A stretch of 64,000 nucleotides of DNA from JBEDUK01 sp963781595 (GTDB lineage Bacteria; Actinomycetota; UBA4738), in assembly GCA_963781595.1 (NCBI GenBank), contig CAWAGG010000006.1, positions 1,922,001-1,986,000 on the forward strand. Reading direction: 5' to 3'. Position 1 is the first letter of the stretch; each line of letters opens with the position of its first letter. This document shows, piece after piece, positions 54,662 through 63,542 of this stretch. Made by a program: the position numbers and the translations under genes. The notes under the pieces are model-generated. The model made no database searches and was not told the origin of the DNA. It saw only the letters and a program-made list of their open reading frames with translations.

Positions 54662-56229
54662 CGCGCCGTCCCGGCCGTCATCCGCTCGGCGCTCGTCGTC
54701 CCCCGGTCGTCGAGCGGGATCGAGAACGCGAACGTCGCGCCGCCTCCCTTTGTGTCCTCGACCCAGATCTCGCCCTCCATAAGCGTCAGGAACCCCTTGC
54801 AGATCGGGAGCCCCAGCCCGGTCCCAAGGCGCGGGTGGCGCTCGCTCATCCGATAGAAGGGGTAGAAGAGCTGCTCGCGGACGCTCCACGGGATGCCGGT
54901 CCCATGATCGATCACACGGATGACCGCCGTGCCGTCGCTTCGTCGGGCCTCGATCTCGAGGATGGGACGGTCGCTCTCGGCGGCGGCATTCGCGGCGTTG
55001 TCGAGGAGGTTGCTGACCACCCGGTCGAGGAAGACCGGGTCGGCCCGAACGATCGCCGCATCCGGTTCGATGACGAGGCGCACGTCGATCGTCGGGTACT
55101 GACGCCGAGCGCGGTCGACGGCCGCGGAGAGGAGCTCGGTGAGGTCCACCCCTTGCACCCTCGCCTGGAGCATGCCGCGTTCGATCCGGGACATGTCGAG
55201 GAGGTTCGCGACCAGGGTCGCGAGGCGATCGGTCTCGCCGTTGATGCTCTCGAGCGCGTCCTTCAGGTACTCGCCCGTCTGCGGGCTGTCCTCCGACAGC
55301 AGGTCGGTCACGGAAGTCTTGATCGAGGCGATCGGGGTCCGCAGGTCGTGCGAGACGGCCGCCAGCAGCGATCGGCGAACCTCGTCTGCCTGCTCGTACA
55401 CCTGCGCCTTCGTCGCCTCGCGCAGGAGGCGATCGCGCTCGAGGACGAGCGCGAACTGGTCGCAGAACGCGCGCAGCACGCGGCTCTCCTCGGGGGTCAG
55501 GGGCGGCCGCTCACCGCGCAGCACGAGCAGGCCGAGGTTCCGACCCCCGACGGAGAGCGGGAGCCGCTCCGGCGGCCGTTCGGCCATCGCCAGGTCCGAG
55601 CGCGGCGATAGCTCGCCGGGTTCGGCACCGACCGTCGTCTCCTCGTGGAGCTCGCGGGATTGCGGGTCGTTGACGTACAGAGCGCCGGCGGACAGGTCGA
55701 ACGTCGCGAGCAGGTTCGCGATCACGGATCCGTAGCCCTCCGGCCCTGGCTTGAGGGCGACGAGCCCCGCGCTCAGCTCCTGGAGCGTCCGCAGCTCGCG
55801 TTCGCGGGACTCGGCCGCCTGCGCCCGATCACTCGCGCGCGCCAGGAGCGCGGAGATCAGCACCGACAGGCCGAAGAAGACGAAGAGCACGACCACGTAC
55901 TCCGGGCGCGCGATCGTGAACGTGCCGTACGGGGGGATGAAGAAGTAGTTGAACGTCACGAAGCCCAGCACGGATGCGGCCAATCCCGGCCCCAGCCCAC
56001 CGATCGCGGCCGCGACGGCGACGACCACGAGGAAGCCGAATCCCTTGGACAGGGGCGTGAGGTCGTCACGGAACGGAAGGAGGACCGCCGTGAGCGCAGC
56101 GGTCCCGATCACGGCGACCGCGTACGCGAGGGTCTGGTGGGGGGGCTTTCGAAGCGTGAGCGAGTCGCGAAGCTGCGCCGCCCTGCCCGTTGATCCCCCG
56201 GTTACCTCGTGCGATGGCTCATGGCCCAA
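54658..56229 (-). CDS. kdpD: Short KdpD: membrane sensor kinase lacking the N-terminal KdpD/Usp half
   Basis: 523 residues against about 890 in classical KdpD. It begins with four TM helices (DUF4118, LTPLSKGFGFLVVVAVAAAI, FFIPPYGTFTIARPEYVVV), then GAF, HisKA (VSHDLRTPIASIKTSV) and HATPase (SNLLDNAANAAAE, DHGTGIP, LGTGLGLPICKGFL). The Walker-A and Usp part is encoded apart at the other end of the locus. The start is TTG 56229, 6 bases after GGAGGAG. No other in-frame start exists near the N-terminus. Confidence 0.92.
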   Translation of the reverse strand: MGHEPSHEVTGGSTGRAAQLRDSLTLRKPPHQTLAYAVAVIGTAALTAVLLPFRDDLTPLSKGFGFLVVVAVAAAIGGLGPGLAASVLGFVTFNYFFIPPYGTFTIARPEYVVVLFVFFGLSVLISALLARASDRAQAAESRERELRTLQELSAGLVALKPGPEGYGSVIANLLATFDLSAGALYVNDPQSRELHEETTVGAEPGELSPRSDLAMAERPPERLPLSVGGRNLGLLVLRGERPPLTPEESRVLRAFCDQFALVLERDRLLREATKAQVYEQADEVRRSLLAAVSHDLRTPIASIKTSVTDLLSEDSPQTGEYLKDALESINGETDRLATLVANLLDMSRIERGMLQARVQGVDLTELLSAAVDRARRQYPTIDVRLVIEPDAAIVRADPVFLDRVVSNLLDNAANAAAESDRPILEIEARRSDGTAVIRVIDHGTGIPWSVREQLFYPFYRMSERHPRLGTGLGLPICKGFLTLMEGEIWVEDTKGGGATFAFSIPLDDRGTTSAERMTAGTAR

Positions 56230-56421
56230 CGGTGGCTCCTCCGTCGTGATCGACAGTCTGACAGCCGTCCGGGTCGGTGGGCCGGCTCGCGGTCGGAACG
56301 CGTCGGGGCCCGAACACTTCCCTTACGCCAACGGGCTTCGTCCTGATAGGCCCCTTAGACCCGGCGCTTAGCGTGGCGGCGTGACAGGCATGACGGCCGA
56401 CCCGAAGGAACGGTGAGGGAG
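56230..56421. promoter_or_regulatory. Divergent control region of the kdp genes
   Basis: 192 bases between the kinase and the plus-strand kdp genes. Repeated elements CCTTACGCC (~56322), CCTTAGACC (~56353) and GCTTAGCG (~56365) point the same way and could be direct repeats bound by KdpE. I cannot assign a definite -35/-10 pair, and I see no c-di-AMP riboswitch. The ribosome site for the first small gene is GTGAGGGAG just before 56422. Confidence 0.4.
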
Positions 56422-56505
56422 ATGCTCGATCTGCTGATGCTGGCGATCACGGTGGCGTTCTTCGCCCTGGCGTTCGCCTCACTGAAGTGGCTGGACTGGA
56501 TATGA
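56422..56505 (+). CDS. 27-residue membrane microprotein at the head of kdpFABC
   Basis: ATG 56422 after GAGGGAG opens a 27-codon gene. The product is almost one TM helix (DLLMLAITVAFFALAFASL), with a charged pair only at Asp3 and Lys-Trp-Leu-Asp near the C-terminus. Its TGA overlaps the kdpF ATG as ATGA, so translation of the two is coupled. It is not KdpF, which follows intact. Its size, hydrophobicity, ribosome site and coupling argue for a true small subunit or regulator of the pump, comparable to small proteins seen near other kdp operons, but I know no named family. Confidence 0.65.
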   Translation: MLDLLMLAITVAFFALAFASLKWLDWI

Positions 56506-56591
56506 CCGTCGCCGACGCTGCCGAGCTGGCGCTCTCCGTCGCCATGCTCGTCTACCTGTTCTACGCCCTGATCCGCCCGGAACGGTTCTGA
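56502..56591 (+). CDS. kdpF: KdpF, small stabilising subunit of the potassium ATPase
   Basis: 29 residues, one TM helix, ending LVYLFYALIRPERF. The YALxRPERF ending is the hallmark of KdpF. It stabilises the KdpABC complex in the membrane. It overlaps the preceding microprotein gene by 4 bases and is 2 bases from kdpA. Confidence 0.88.
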   Translation: MTVADAAELALSVAMLVYLFYALIRPERF

Positions 56592-56593
56592 CG

Positions 56594-58267
56594 ATGCCCG
56601 CCATCGTCATCTACGCGGTTCTGCTGATCGTCCTGACACCTCCGCTCGGCGCGTACATGTACCGCGTGTACGGGAGCCAGCGGATCGGACGCGTCGAGGG
56701 GCTCGTGTACCGGGTCATCGGCATCGATCCGAGGGCCGAACAGACCTGGCGGAGGTATGCCGCGAGCTGCCTGTGGTTCAGCGCGATCAGCATGACCCTG
56801 ATCTACATCGTCTTCCGCGTCCAGGCGCACCTTCCCCTGAACCCGAACAACATCGGCGCGGTGAACCCGTACGTGTCGTTCAATGCGGCGTCGAGCTTCA
56901 CGACGAACACGAACTGGCAGGCCTACGGCGGCGAGACCACCATGACCTACCTCAGCCAGATGTTCGCGCTGACGTTCCAGAACTTCCTGTCGGCGGCCGT
57001 GGGCATGGCGGTCCTGATCGCCATGATCCGGGGGCTGATCCGCGCCAAGACCGGGGAGCTCGGCAACTTCTGGGTCGACACGGTTCGCGGCGTCCTGTAC
57101 ATCCTGATGCCGCTGTCCGTCCTCGTCGCGATCATCCTGATGACCCAGGGCGTGGTTCAGACGCTCCAGGCGAACGCGGTCGTGCACGGGATCCAGGGAT
57201 TCAAGCAGGCGATCGCTCGGGGTCCCGTCGCGAGCCAGATCGCGATCAAGCAGCTGGGGACGAACGGGGGTGGGTTCTTCAACGTGAACTCCTCCCACCC
57301 GTTCGAGGGTGGCACGCCGCTCGCCAACTACGTCGAGGAGATCTGCATCCTGTTGATCCCGGCGGCGCTGACCTACACCTACGGGAAGATGGTCAGCAGC
57401 CTCAAGCAGGGCTGGACGATCTTCGCGGTCATGTGGGTGCTGATGGTCGCCGGTCTGGCCGTGACGGTCCCGAGCGAGCTCCATGCTACCCAGGCGATGC
57501 AGGCAGCGGGTGTGTCGTCCTCCGCGGCGAACATGGAGGGCAAGGAGGTCCGGTACGGGCCAGACGCGTCGTCGCTGTGGGCGGTCGTGACGACCGATGC
57601 GTCGAACGGCAGCGTGAACTCGATGCACGACTCGTACAACGCGCTCGGGGGGCTCGCGCCGATGTTCAACATGGGCGTCGGGGAGGTGATCTGGGGCGGC
57701 GTGGGCAGCGGTCTCTACGGGATGATCTTCTACGTCATCATCGCGGTGTTCATCGGCGGCCTGATGGTCGGGCGAACCCCGGAGTATCTGGGGAAGAAGA
57801 TCCGAGCTCGAGAGGTCAAGCTCTCCGCCATCGCCGTGCTCGTGCCCTTCCTCGTGGCGCTCGTGTTCACCGGGATCGCGGTGATCACGCCGAGTACGGT
57901 GGCGGCCGCCCCGAACAAGGGTCCGCACGGCTTCTCTGAGATCTTCTACGCGTTCCTGTCCCAGGGGAACAACAACGGCTCCGCCTTCGCAGGGCTGACC
58001 GCGAGCGGGCCGTACTACGCGATCGCAGGCGGGATCGCGATGCTGATATCGCGGTTCGTCCCGCTCCTCGCCGCGCTCGCGCTCGCAGGGAGTCTCAGCG
58101 AGCAGCGGACCGTGCCGTTCACACCCGGGACGCTCCGGACCGACACGCCGCTGTTCGGCGGCCTGCTCGCGGGCGTCATCGTCGTCATCGGCGCGCTCAC
58201 CTTCCTGCCCGGTCTGGCGCTCGGGCCCATCGTCGAGAGTCTGATCCACGGGAGGTTGTTCGGATGA
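56594..58267 (+). CDS. kdpA: Potassium-transporting ATPase subunit A
   Basis: 557 residues with about ten TM helices. The four selectivity-filter-like loops include SFTTNTNWQAYGGE, LGTNGGGFFNVNSSHPFE, NALGGLAPMFNMGVGE and GNNNGSAFAGL. It is the K+-translocating subunit. The length is normal and there is no frameshift. It is coupled to kdpB by ATGA. Confidence 0.96.
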   Translation: MPAIVIYAVLLIVLTPPLGAYMYRVYGSQRIGRVEGLVYRVIGIDPRAEQTWRRYAASCLWFSAISMTLIYIVFRVQAHLPLNPNNIGAVNPYVSFNAASSFTTNTNWQAYGGETTMTYLSQMFALTFQNFLSAAVGMAVLIAMIRGLIRAKTGELGNFWVDTVRGVLYILMPLSVLVAIILMTQGVVQTLQANAVVHGIQGFKQAIARGPVASQIAIKQLGTNGGGFFNVNSSHPFEGGTPLANYVEEICILLIPAALTYTYGKMVSSLKQGWTIFAVMWVLMVAGLAVTVPSELHATQAMQAAGVSSSAANMEGKEVRYGPDASSLWAVVTTDASNGSVNSMHDSYNALGGLAPMFNMGVGEVIWGGVGSGLYGMIFYVIIAVFIGGLMVGRTPEYLGKKIRAREVKLSAIAVLVPFLVALVFTGIAVITPSTVAAAPNKGPHGFSEIFYAFLSQGNNNGSAFAGLTASGPYYAIAGGIAMLISRFVPLLAALALAGSLSEQRTVPFTPGTLRTDTPLFGGLLAGVIVVIGALTFLPGLALGPIVESLIHGRLFG

Positions 58268-60345
58268 GCACCCAGGCACCGCCGCAGGCCCCGGAACAGC
58301 AGGGCACCCCGGCGATGAAGGCACGGCCTCTGTTCGACGGGCCGATCGTACGGCGCGCCTCCCTCGACAGCTTCACCAAGCTGAACCCGCGCACGCTGTG
58401 GAAGAACCCGGTCATGTTCGTCGTCGAGATCGTCTCGGTCATCGTGACGATCCGGCTGATCGCGGACATCGTGCAGGGCGAGCCGCTCGCGTTCGACCTG
58501 TCGATCGCGTTCTGGCTGTGGTTCACGGTTGTCTTCGCGAACTTCGCCGAGGCTATGGCCGAGGGTCGCGGCAAGGCGCAGGCCGACCACCTGCGCCGGA
58601 CCCGTGCCGACCTGGTTGCCCGACGGTTGCGATCCGACGGAACCGAGGAGACCGTGCCGGCCTCCGAGCTGCGAGCCGGCGACCTGGTGATGGTCAGCGC
58701 CGGCGAGCTGATCCCCGGCGACGGTGACATCGAAGAGGGGATCGCCAGCGTCGACGAGTCCGCCATCACCGGCGAATCGGCGCCGGTGATCCGCGAGTCG
58801 GGTGGTGACCGATCGGCGGTCACGGCCGGGACCAAGGTGCTCTCGGACTGGATCCGGATCCGGATCACCGCCGACCCGGGTCAGTCGTTCCTCGATCGAA
58901 TGATCGGCCTCGTCGAGGGCGCGGAGCGTCAGAAGACGCCGAACGAGATCGCGCTGATGATCCTGTTGGTCAAGTTCACGATCATCTTCCTGATCGTCTG
59001 CGTGACGCTCCAACCGTTCGCGATCTACGCGGGGAACCGGGTCTCGGACACGATCCTCATCGCCCTGTTCGTCTGCCTGATCCCCACCACCATCGGTGGC
59101 CTGCTGTCGGCGATCGGGATCGCCGGCATGGACCGCCTGGTGCAGCGCAACGTCCTGGCCATGAGCGGTCGCGCGGTCGAGGCGGCCGGCGACGTCTCCG
59201 CGCTGCTCTTGGACAAGACCGGGACGATCACCCTCGGGAACCGCCATGCGGTCGCGTTCATCCCCGCCCCCGGCGTCTCGAACGCTGAGCTCGCCGAGGT
59301 CGCGCAGATCGCGTCGCTCGCGGACGAGACGCCCGAGGGGCGCTCGATCGTCGTGCTCGCGAAGGAGCAGTTCGGGCTGCGCGAACGCGAGCTGCTGGAG
59401 GTCCACGCCGAGTTCGTCCCCTTCACCGCGCAGACTCGGATGAGCGGCGTGGACCATGACGGGACGCAGATCCGCAAGGGCGCGGTCGACGCGATCGCGG
59501 CGTGGTCCGGCCACGAGCTGCCCCCGGAGCTGGTCGCCGAGGTGGAGCGCATCGGGCGGTCCGGCGCGACCCCACTGGCAGTCGCGCGCAACCGCACGCC
59601 CCTCGGCGTGATCGAGTTGAAGGACATCATCAAGGAAGGCCTGGTGGAGCGCTTCGCGCAGCTCCGCAAGATGGGCATCAAGACCGTGATGATCACCGGC
59701 GACAACGTGCTGACCGCCGCCGCGATCGCGCAGGAATCGGGCGTCGACGACTTCCTCGCCGAGGCCACGCCCGAGACGAAGATGGCGCTGATCAAGAAGG
59801 AGCAGGAGGGCGGCGTGCTGGTTGCCATGACGGGTGACGGCACGAACGACGCCCCCGCCCTCGCCCAGGCCGACGTCGGCGTCGCGATGAACACGGGGAC
59901 GACCGCTGCGAAGGAGGCGGGCAACATGGTCGACCTCGACTCGAACCCGACGAAGCTCATGGACATCGTCGAGATCGGCAAGCAGCTCCTCATCACGCGA
60001 GGCGCGTTGACGACGTTCTCGATCGCGAACGACGTGGCGAAGTACTTCGCGATCATCCCCGCGATGTTCGCGGGCACGTACGTCGCCCTCGACAAGCTGA
60101 ACGTCATGAACCTGCAGACGCCACGGTCGGCGATCCTGTCGGCCGTGATCTTCAACGCGCTCGTGATCGTGGCGCTGATCCCGTTGGCCTTGCGAGGCGT
60201 CCGCTACCGCCCGATCGGTGCCGAGGGCCTGCTGCGCAGGAACCTGCTGATCTACGGCCTCGGCGGGATCATCGTTCCGTTCGTCGGCATCAAGCTGATC
60301 GACATGCTCCTCACCGTGCTGCACTACCCGGGATTGGGGTTGTGA
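58264..60345 (+). CDS. kdpB: Potassium-transporting ATPase ATP-binding subunit B
   Basis: 693 residues. A P-type ATPase with the actuator motif ITGESAPVIRESGG, the phosphorylation site LLLDKTGTITLGNR, KGAVDAIAAW in the nucleotide domain, and the hinge GDGTNDAPALAQADVG. It energises K+ uptake through KdpA. Seven TM helices are evident. The stop overlaps the kdpC GTG as GTGA. Confidence 0.96.
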   Translation: MSTQAPPQAPEQQGTPAMKARPLFDGPIVRRASLDSFTKLNPRTLWKNPVMFVVEIVSVIVTIRLIADIVQGEPLAFDLSIAFWLWFTVVFANFAEAMAEGRGKAQADHLRRTRADLVARRLRSDGTEETVPASELRAGDLVMVSAGELIPGDGDIEEGIASVDESAITGESAPVIRESGGDRSAVTAGTKVLSDWIRIRITADPGQSFLDRMIGLVEGAERQKTPNEIALMILLVKFTIIFLIVCVTLQPFAIYAGNRVSDTILIALFVCLIPTTIGGLLSAIGIAGMDRLVQRNVLAMSGRAVEAAGDVSALLLDKTGTITLGNRHAVAFIPAPGVSNAELAEVAQIASLADETPEGRSIVVLAKEQFGLRERELLEVHAEFVPFTAQTRMSGVDHDGTQIRKGAVDAIAAWSGHELPPELVAEVERIGRSGATPLAVARNRTPLGVIELKDIIKEGLVERFAQLRKMGIKTVMITGDNVLTAAAIAQESGVDDFLAEATPETKMALIKKEQEGGVLVAMTGDGTNDAPALAQADVGVAMNTGTTAAKEAGNMVDLDSNPTKLMDIVEIGKQLLITRGALTTFSIANDVAKYFAIIPAMFAGTYVALDKLNVMNLQTPRSAILSAVIFNALVIVALIPLALRGVRYRPIGAEGLLRRNLLIYGLGGIIVPFVGIKLIDMLLTVLHYPGLGL

Positions 60346-60929
60346 CGATGATGCGCAACTTCGTTCGCGCGCTGATCGCGGTTCTCCTGTTCGCCATCCT
60401 CACCGGCCTCGTCTACCCGCTGGCGATGACCGGCTTCGCACAGGTCGTCATGCGCTCGAAGGCCGACGGGTCGATCGTCTCCGTCGAGGGCGCGGCCGTC
60501 GGCAGCTCGATGATCGGTCAGCCGTGGAGTGGGCCGGGCTGGTTCTACGGCCGGCCCTCGGCGATCGACTACGACGCGTCGACGTCGAGCGGTTCGAACC
60601 TCGGCCCGACGAATCGGCAACTCGCCGAGGACATCGCGGCGCGGGCGAAGGCGATCATCGAGCTCGAAGGTCCGTACCACCCGGGGCTGACGGTTTCGGC
60701 GATCCCCGTCGACCTGCTGACGTCTTCGGCGAGCGGTTTGGACCCCGACATCTCGCCGGCGGCAGCGCGGTTCCAGGCGGCGCGGATCGCGGCCGAGCGG
60801 AACATCCCGCTGTCCCGGGTGATGTCCCTCATCCAGGAACACACCAGCGGGGAGACGCTGGGCATCCTCGGCCAGCCCCGGGTCAACGTGCTGGAGCTCA
60901 ACCTCGCGCTGCAGGCGCTGCGGGGCTGA
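60342..60929 (+). CDS. kdpC: Potassium-transporting ATPase subunit C
   Basis: 195 residues. One TM helix (ALIAVLLFAILTGLVYPLAM) is followed by an outer domain with IGQPWSGPGWFYGRPSA, SGSNLGPTNRQLAEDI and SASGLDPDISPAAARFQAAR, the KdpC signature. It assists K+ loading of the complex. GTG 60342 overlaps the kdpB stop. ATG 60348 or 60351 are other possible starts and cost only two or three residues. Confidence 0.94.
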   Translation: MTMMRNFVRALIAVLLFAILTGLVYPLAMTGFAQVVMRSKADGSIVSVEGAAVGSSMIGQPWSGPGWFYGRPSAIDYDASTSSGSNLGPTNRQLAEDIAARAKAIIELEGPYHPGLTVSAIPVDLLTSSASGLDPDISPAAARFQAARIAAERNIPLSRVMSLIQEHTSGETLGILGQPRVNVLELNLALQALRG

Positions 60930-60962
60930 GCCGCGCCACACCCGGTCCCTGGCCGGACCGCG

Positions 60963-62144
60963 TCAGCGGCCGCGTTTGGCGATGACGTGGATGTCGATGT
61001 TGGTCGCCTTGCGGATCAGGTCGTTGACGAAGGACCCACGGGTCAGCTGCTGCCATCTGGTCCGCTGGGGCTCGCCCACGACGATCTGGGTCACGTGCTG
61101 TTGGTACGCGTAGGCGAGCACCCCGTGGACCGGATCGTCTGCGCGAACGGCTTCGACGGTGCCTCCGAGCTCGCGGACGAGCCGGTCCAGGTCATCCAGC
61201 CATCTCGCATCCGACCTGCGCTCGTCCGCTCCGACGTGCAGGACCAAGAGGTCGCCCTGCGCGCGTTGCGCGATCCGGGCGCCGCGTCGCACCAGGTCCT
61301 CGGAGACCTCGGGACGCGAAACGCACACGAGCACGCGCTCGCGGGTCTCCGGGGTTCGGTCCTTCGACCACCGCCCGAGCAGCTCCTCGTCGACCTGGTT
61401 CGCGACCCGCATCAATGCCAGCTCGCGCAGGGCAGTCAGGTTCTCCATCGTGAAATAGCGACGGAGCGCGAGGTCGGCCTTGCGTGGATCCGGGTAGACG
61501 TTCCCGTGCATCATGCGTCGTTGCAGCGCGTGTGGGGACATGTCGACCAGCTCGACCTGGTCGGCGAGGTCGAGCACCCAGTCGGGCACGGTTTCCTGCT
61601 GGCGGACGCCGGTGATGTCGGCGATCACGTCGTTCAGGCTGGCGAGGTGCTGGATGTTCACCGTCGTGATTACCGAGATGCCCTCGGCGAGGATGTCGAA
61701 CACGTCCTCCCAGCGCTTGGCTCGCCGGCTGCCCGGGATGTTCGTGTGCGCCAACTCGTCGACGAGTGCGACCTCGGGGTGACGGGCGATGATGGCCTCG
61801 GCGTCCATCTCCTCGAAGCTCGACCCCCGATACTCGATCGGACATGGCGGGACGACCTCGAGGCCCTCGGCCTCCTCCACCGTCTTGGGCCGGCCGTAGG
61901 TCTGGACGATGCCGATCACCACGTCGGTCCCGCGGTCCTTCCTGCGTTGGCCCTCGGAGAGCATCGCGAAGGTCTTCCCGACGCCCGGCGCCGACCCGAG
62001 GTAGATGCGGAACGGCGAACGTTTGGCAGCCGCCGCCTGCTCGCGGGTCCAGGTCGTCTGGAGGGTCGACTCGAAGACCTCACGCCCCGCGAGGTCTTCG
62101 ACCGATTCCGTGGTGGAGACATCCGCTCCGAGCTCGGACGTCAT
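60963..62144 (-). CDS. Separate KdpD N-terminal half: KdpD domain plus Usp domain
   Basis: 393 residues. Residues ~40-250 are the KdpD domain with the Walker-A-like YLGSAPGVGKTFAMLSEG, ALVDELAHTNIPGSRRAKRW and ISVITTVNIQHLASLND. Residues ~260-390 are a universal-stress-protein fold (VLVCVSRPEVSEDLV, IVVGEPQRTRWQQLTRGS). This corresponds to the cytoplasmic first half of E. coli KdpD, which binds ATP and, in some bacteria, c-di-AMP. It is convergent with kdpC (33-base gap) and carries no kinase domain. It probably works in trans on the short KdpD. Confidence 0.9.
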   Translation of the reverse strand: MTSELGADVSTTESVEDLAGREVFESTLQTTWTREQAAAAKRSPFRIYLGSAPGVGKTFAMLSEGQRRKDRGTDVVIGIVQTYGRPKTVEEAEGLEVVPPCPIEYRGSSFEEMDAEAIIARHPEVALVDELAHTNIPGSRRAKRWEDVFDILAEGISVITTVNIQHLASLNDVIADITGVRQQETVPDWVLDLADQVELVDMSPHALQRRMMHGNVYPDPRKADLALRRYFTMENLTALRELALMRVANQVDEELLGRWSKDRTPETRERVLVCVSRPEVSEDLVRRGARIAQRAQGDLLVLHVGADERRSDARWLDDLDRLVRELGGTVEAVRADDPVHGVLAYAYQQHVTQIVVGEPQRTRWQQLTRGSFVNDLIRKATNIDIHVIAKRGR

Positions 62145-62212
62145 ACCGGCATTATGGCCGTCGGCGCGAAGCGTGAACCGGAAGCCGGCCCGCGGGGAGA
62201 GGTGTGAGATCG

Positions 62213-62815
62213 ATGGCCGCCGGAGCGTTCGTGCGTCGCGCGTCGCCCGATGACGTCGGCGCGGCGGCGTCGTTGATCCTCGAGTCGGGCGCGCTTCGAG
62301 GTGTGTTCCGCGACCGCTCGGTGGCCGCCCGGATCGCGAGGCGGACGTTCCTCTCCGGGGGTTCCGCGTTCGGTCACCGACGGGCCATCGTCGCGGAACG
62401 CGACGGTCTGGTGGTCGGGTACATGGCTCGGTTCCCGTCGTCGGCGTGGCCGGTGATCCGCTTGAGGACGGGGCTAACGATGCTCGCCGGTGCCGGGCCC
62501 TGGCACGCCACCGCGCTCATCACGGGAGGTCGCCGTCTGGAGCGGGGGACCGCGGTCCTTCCACACGACACGCTGTACGTGATCTCGCTCGCCGTGGCGA
62601 GCGGGTGCCGGGGCGGTGGGATCGGGGCACGGCTCCTCGCGATGGCCGTCGAGGACGGGCGGAGGCTCGGGCTGCGCGCCGTCGCCCTGGACACGCGACC
62701 CGACAACGTCGCGGCGATCCGCTTCTACCGTCGAGAGGGGTTCGAGGTGGTCCCCGGCCCGCCGCTTCGGGCGCGGGCCGAGGTCCTTGCCGTCAGGCTC
62801 GAACGGGCGCTCTGA
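62213..62815 (+). CDS. GNAT N-acetyltransferase
   Basis: 200 residues. The acetyl-CoA loop is GCRGGGIGARLLAMAV, preceded by YVISLAVAS and followed by LDTRPDNVAAIRFYRREGFE. The substrate is unknown. The start is ATG 62213, 8 bases after GGAGAGG. It begins 68 bases from the divergent KdpD N-terminal gene, and nothing links it to potassium. Confidence 0.85.
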   Translation: MAAGAFVRRASPDDVGAAASLILESGALRGVFRDRSVAARIARRTFLSGGSAFGHRRAIVAERDGLVVGYMARFPSSAWPVIRLRTGLTMLAGAGPWHATALITGGRRLERGTAVLPHDTLYVISLAVASGCRGGGIGARLLAMAVEDGRRLGLRAVALDTRPDNVAAIRFYRREGFEVVPGPPLRARAEVLAVRLERAL

Positions 62816-62852
62816 ACGTCCTGGTGCGCCGACCGCGGACCGACCGAAAGCC

Positions 62853-63362
62853 TCATCGAGGCCGGTCGGCCGCCACCTGGTCGAGCAGCTCGGCGAGCCG
62901 CGAACGGTCGGCGTCCGAGAGCTGACCGAGGATCTCCCGCTCCACCGCGAACACGGCCGGCGCGGCCGCGTTCAGCGCCTCCCAGCCCCGCTCGGTGATC
63001 TCGACCATCACGGTGCGCCGGTCGTGCTCGCCGCGGACGCGTCGTACCAGCGCGTCGCGCTCCATCCGGTCCACGAGCGCGGTCACGTTCGCCGGGGACT
63101 TCAGCAGCTGCGACGCCAGCTGACAGCTGGCGAGCCCGCCGTCGTGCGCCGCGAGCTCCATCAGGACGTTGAACTGCGACTCGGTGACCCCCGATCCGCC
63201 GAGCGCCCGTTCGAAGGCGCGCCCGACGCGCCCGTCGGCGCGCAGCAGCGCGATCACCGGCCTGCTCGCGTCCTGGTCCTGGCCGGCGATGCGTATCAGT
63301 GCGTCGAACCGCTCGATCGCGCCCTCGCACGCGCTGCGCCCCTCCCGACCCGTGTCCACCAT
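62853..63362 (-). CDS. MarR-family transcriptional regulator
   Basis: 169 residues. The winged helix comprises VTESQFNVLMELAAHDGGLA, CQLASQLLKSPANVTALVDRM and the wing VRRVRGEHDRRTVMVEITERG, followed by the dimerisation helices. MarR proteins are repressors released by small phenolic or oxidising ligands. It is divergent from a YceI gene and probably controls it. The ATG at 63362 may be leaderless (TAGAGG 7 bases upstream). Confidence 0.88.
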   Translation of the reverse strand: MVDTGREGRSACEGAIERFDALIRIAGQDQDASRPVIALLRADGRVGRAFERALGGSGVTESQFNVLMELAAHDGGLASCQLASQLLKSPANVTALVDRMERDALVRRVRGEHDRRTVMVEITERGWEALNAAAPAVFAVEREILGQLSDADRSRLAELLDQVAADRPR

Positions 63363-63431
63363 CGCTACGCCTCTACCTTCGCCCGCGGATCCGGACCACC
63401 CCCACCGTGCGGCCGTCCTTCGTCCATGGAA

Positions 63432-63462
63432 TATTCATACACGGATATTTCGTATAGGAATA
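63432..63462. promoter_or_regulatory. AT-rich imperfect inverted repeat, candidate MarR operator
   Basis: TATTCATAC (63432-63440) and GTATAGGAATA (63452-63462) form an imperfect palindrome in a striking AT-rich island between the divergent MarR and YceI genes. Size and position fit a MarR-dimer site controlling both. Confidence 0.5.
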
Positions 63463-63542
63463 ACCCCACGGTGTCACTCGTTGTTCCGAACCATAGCGGC
63501 CGGAAGGACCGGACGGAAGCGAGGGAGAGGAGGTCGGAGGCG

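Noticed and set aside
56230..56421. A c-di-AMP (ydaO-type) riboswitch before the kdp genes
   Set aside because: The plus-strand leader is too short, and the expected pseudoknot blocks are not seen.
60963..62144. A truncated kdpD pseudogene
   Set aside because: Both domains are complete with intact motifs and a natural stop, and the missing kinase half exists as an intact gene 5 kb away, so a split system is more likely than decay.
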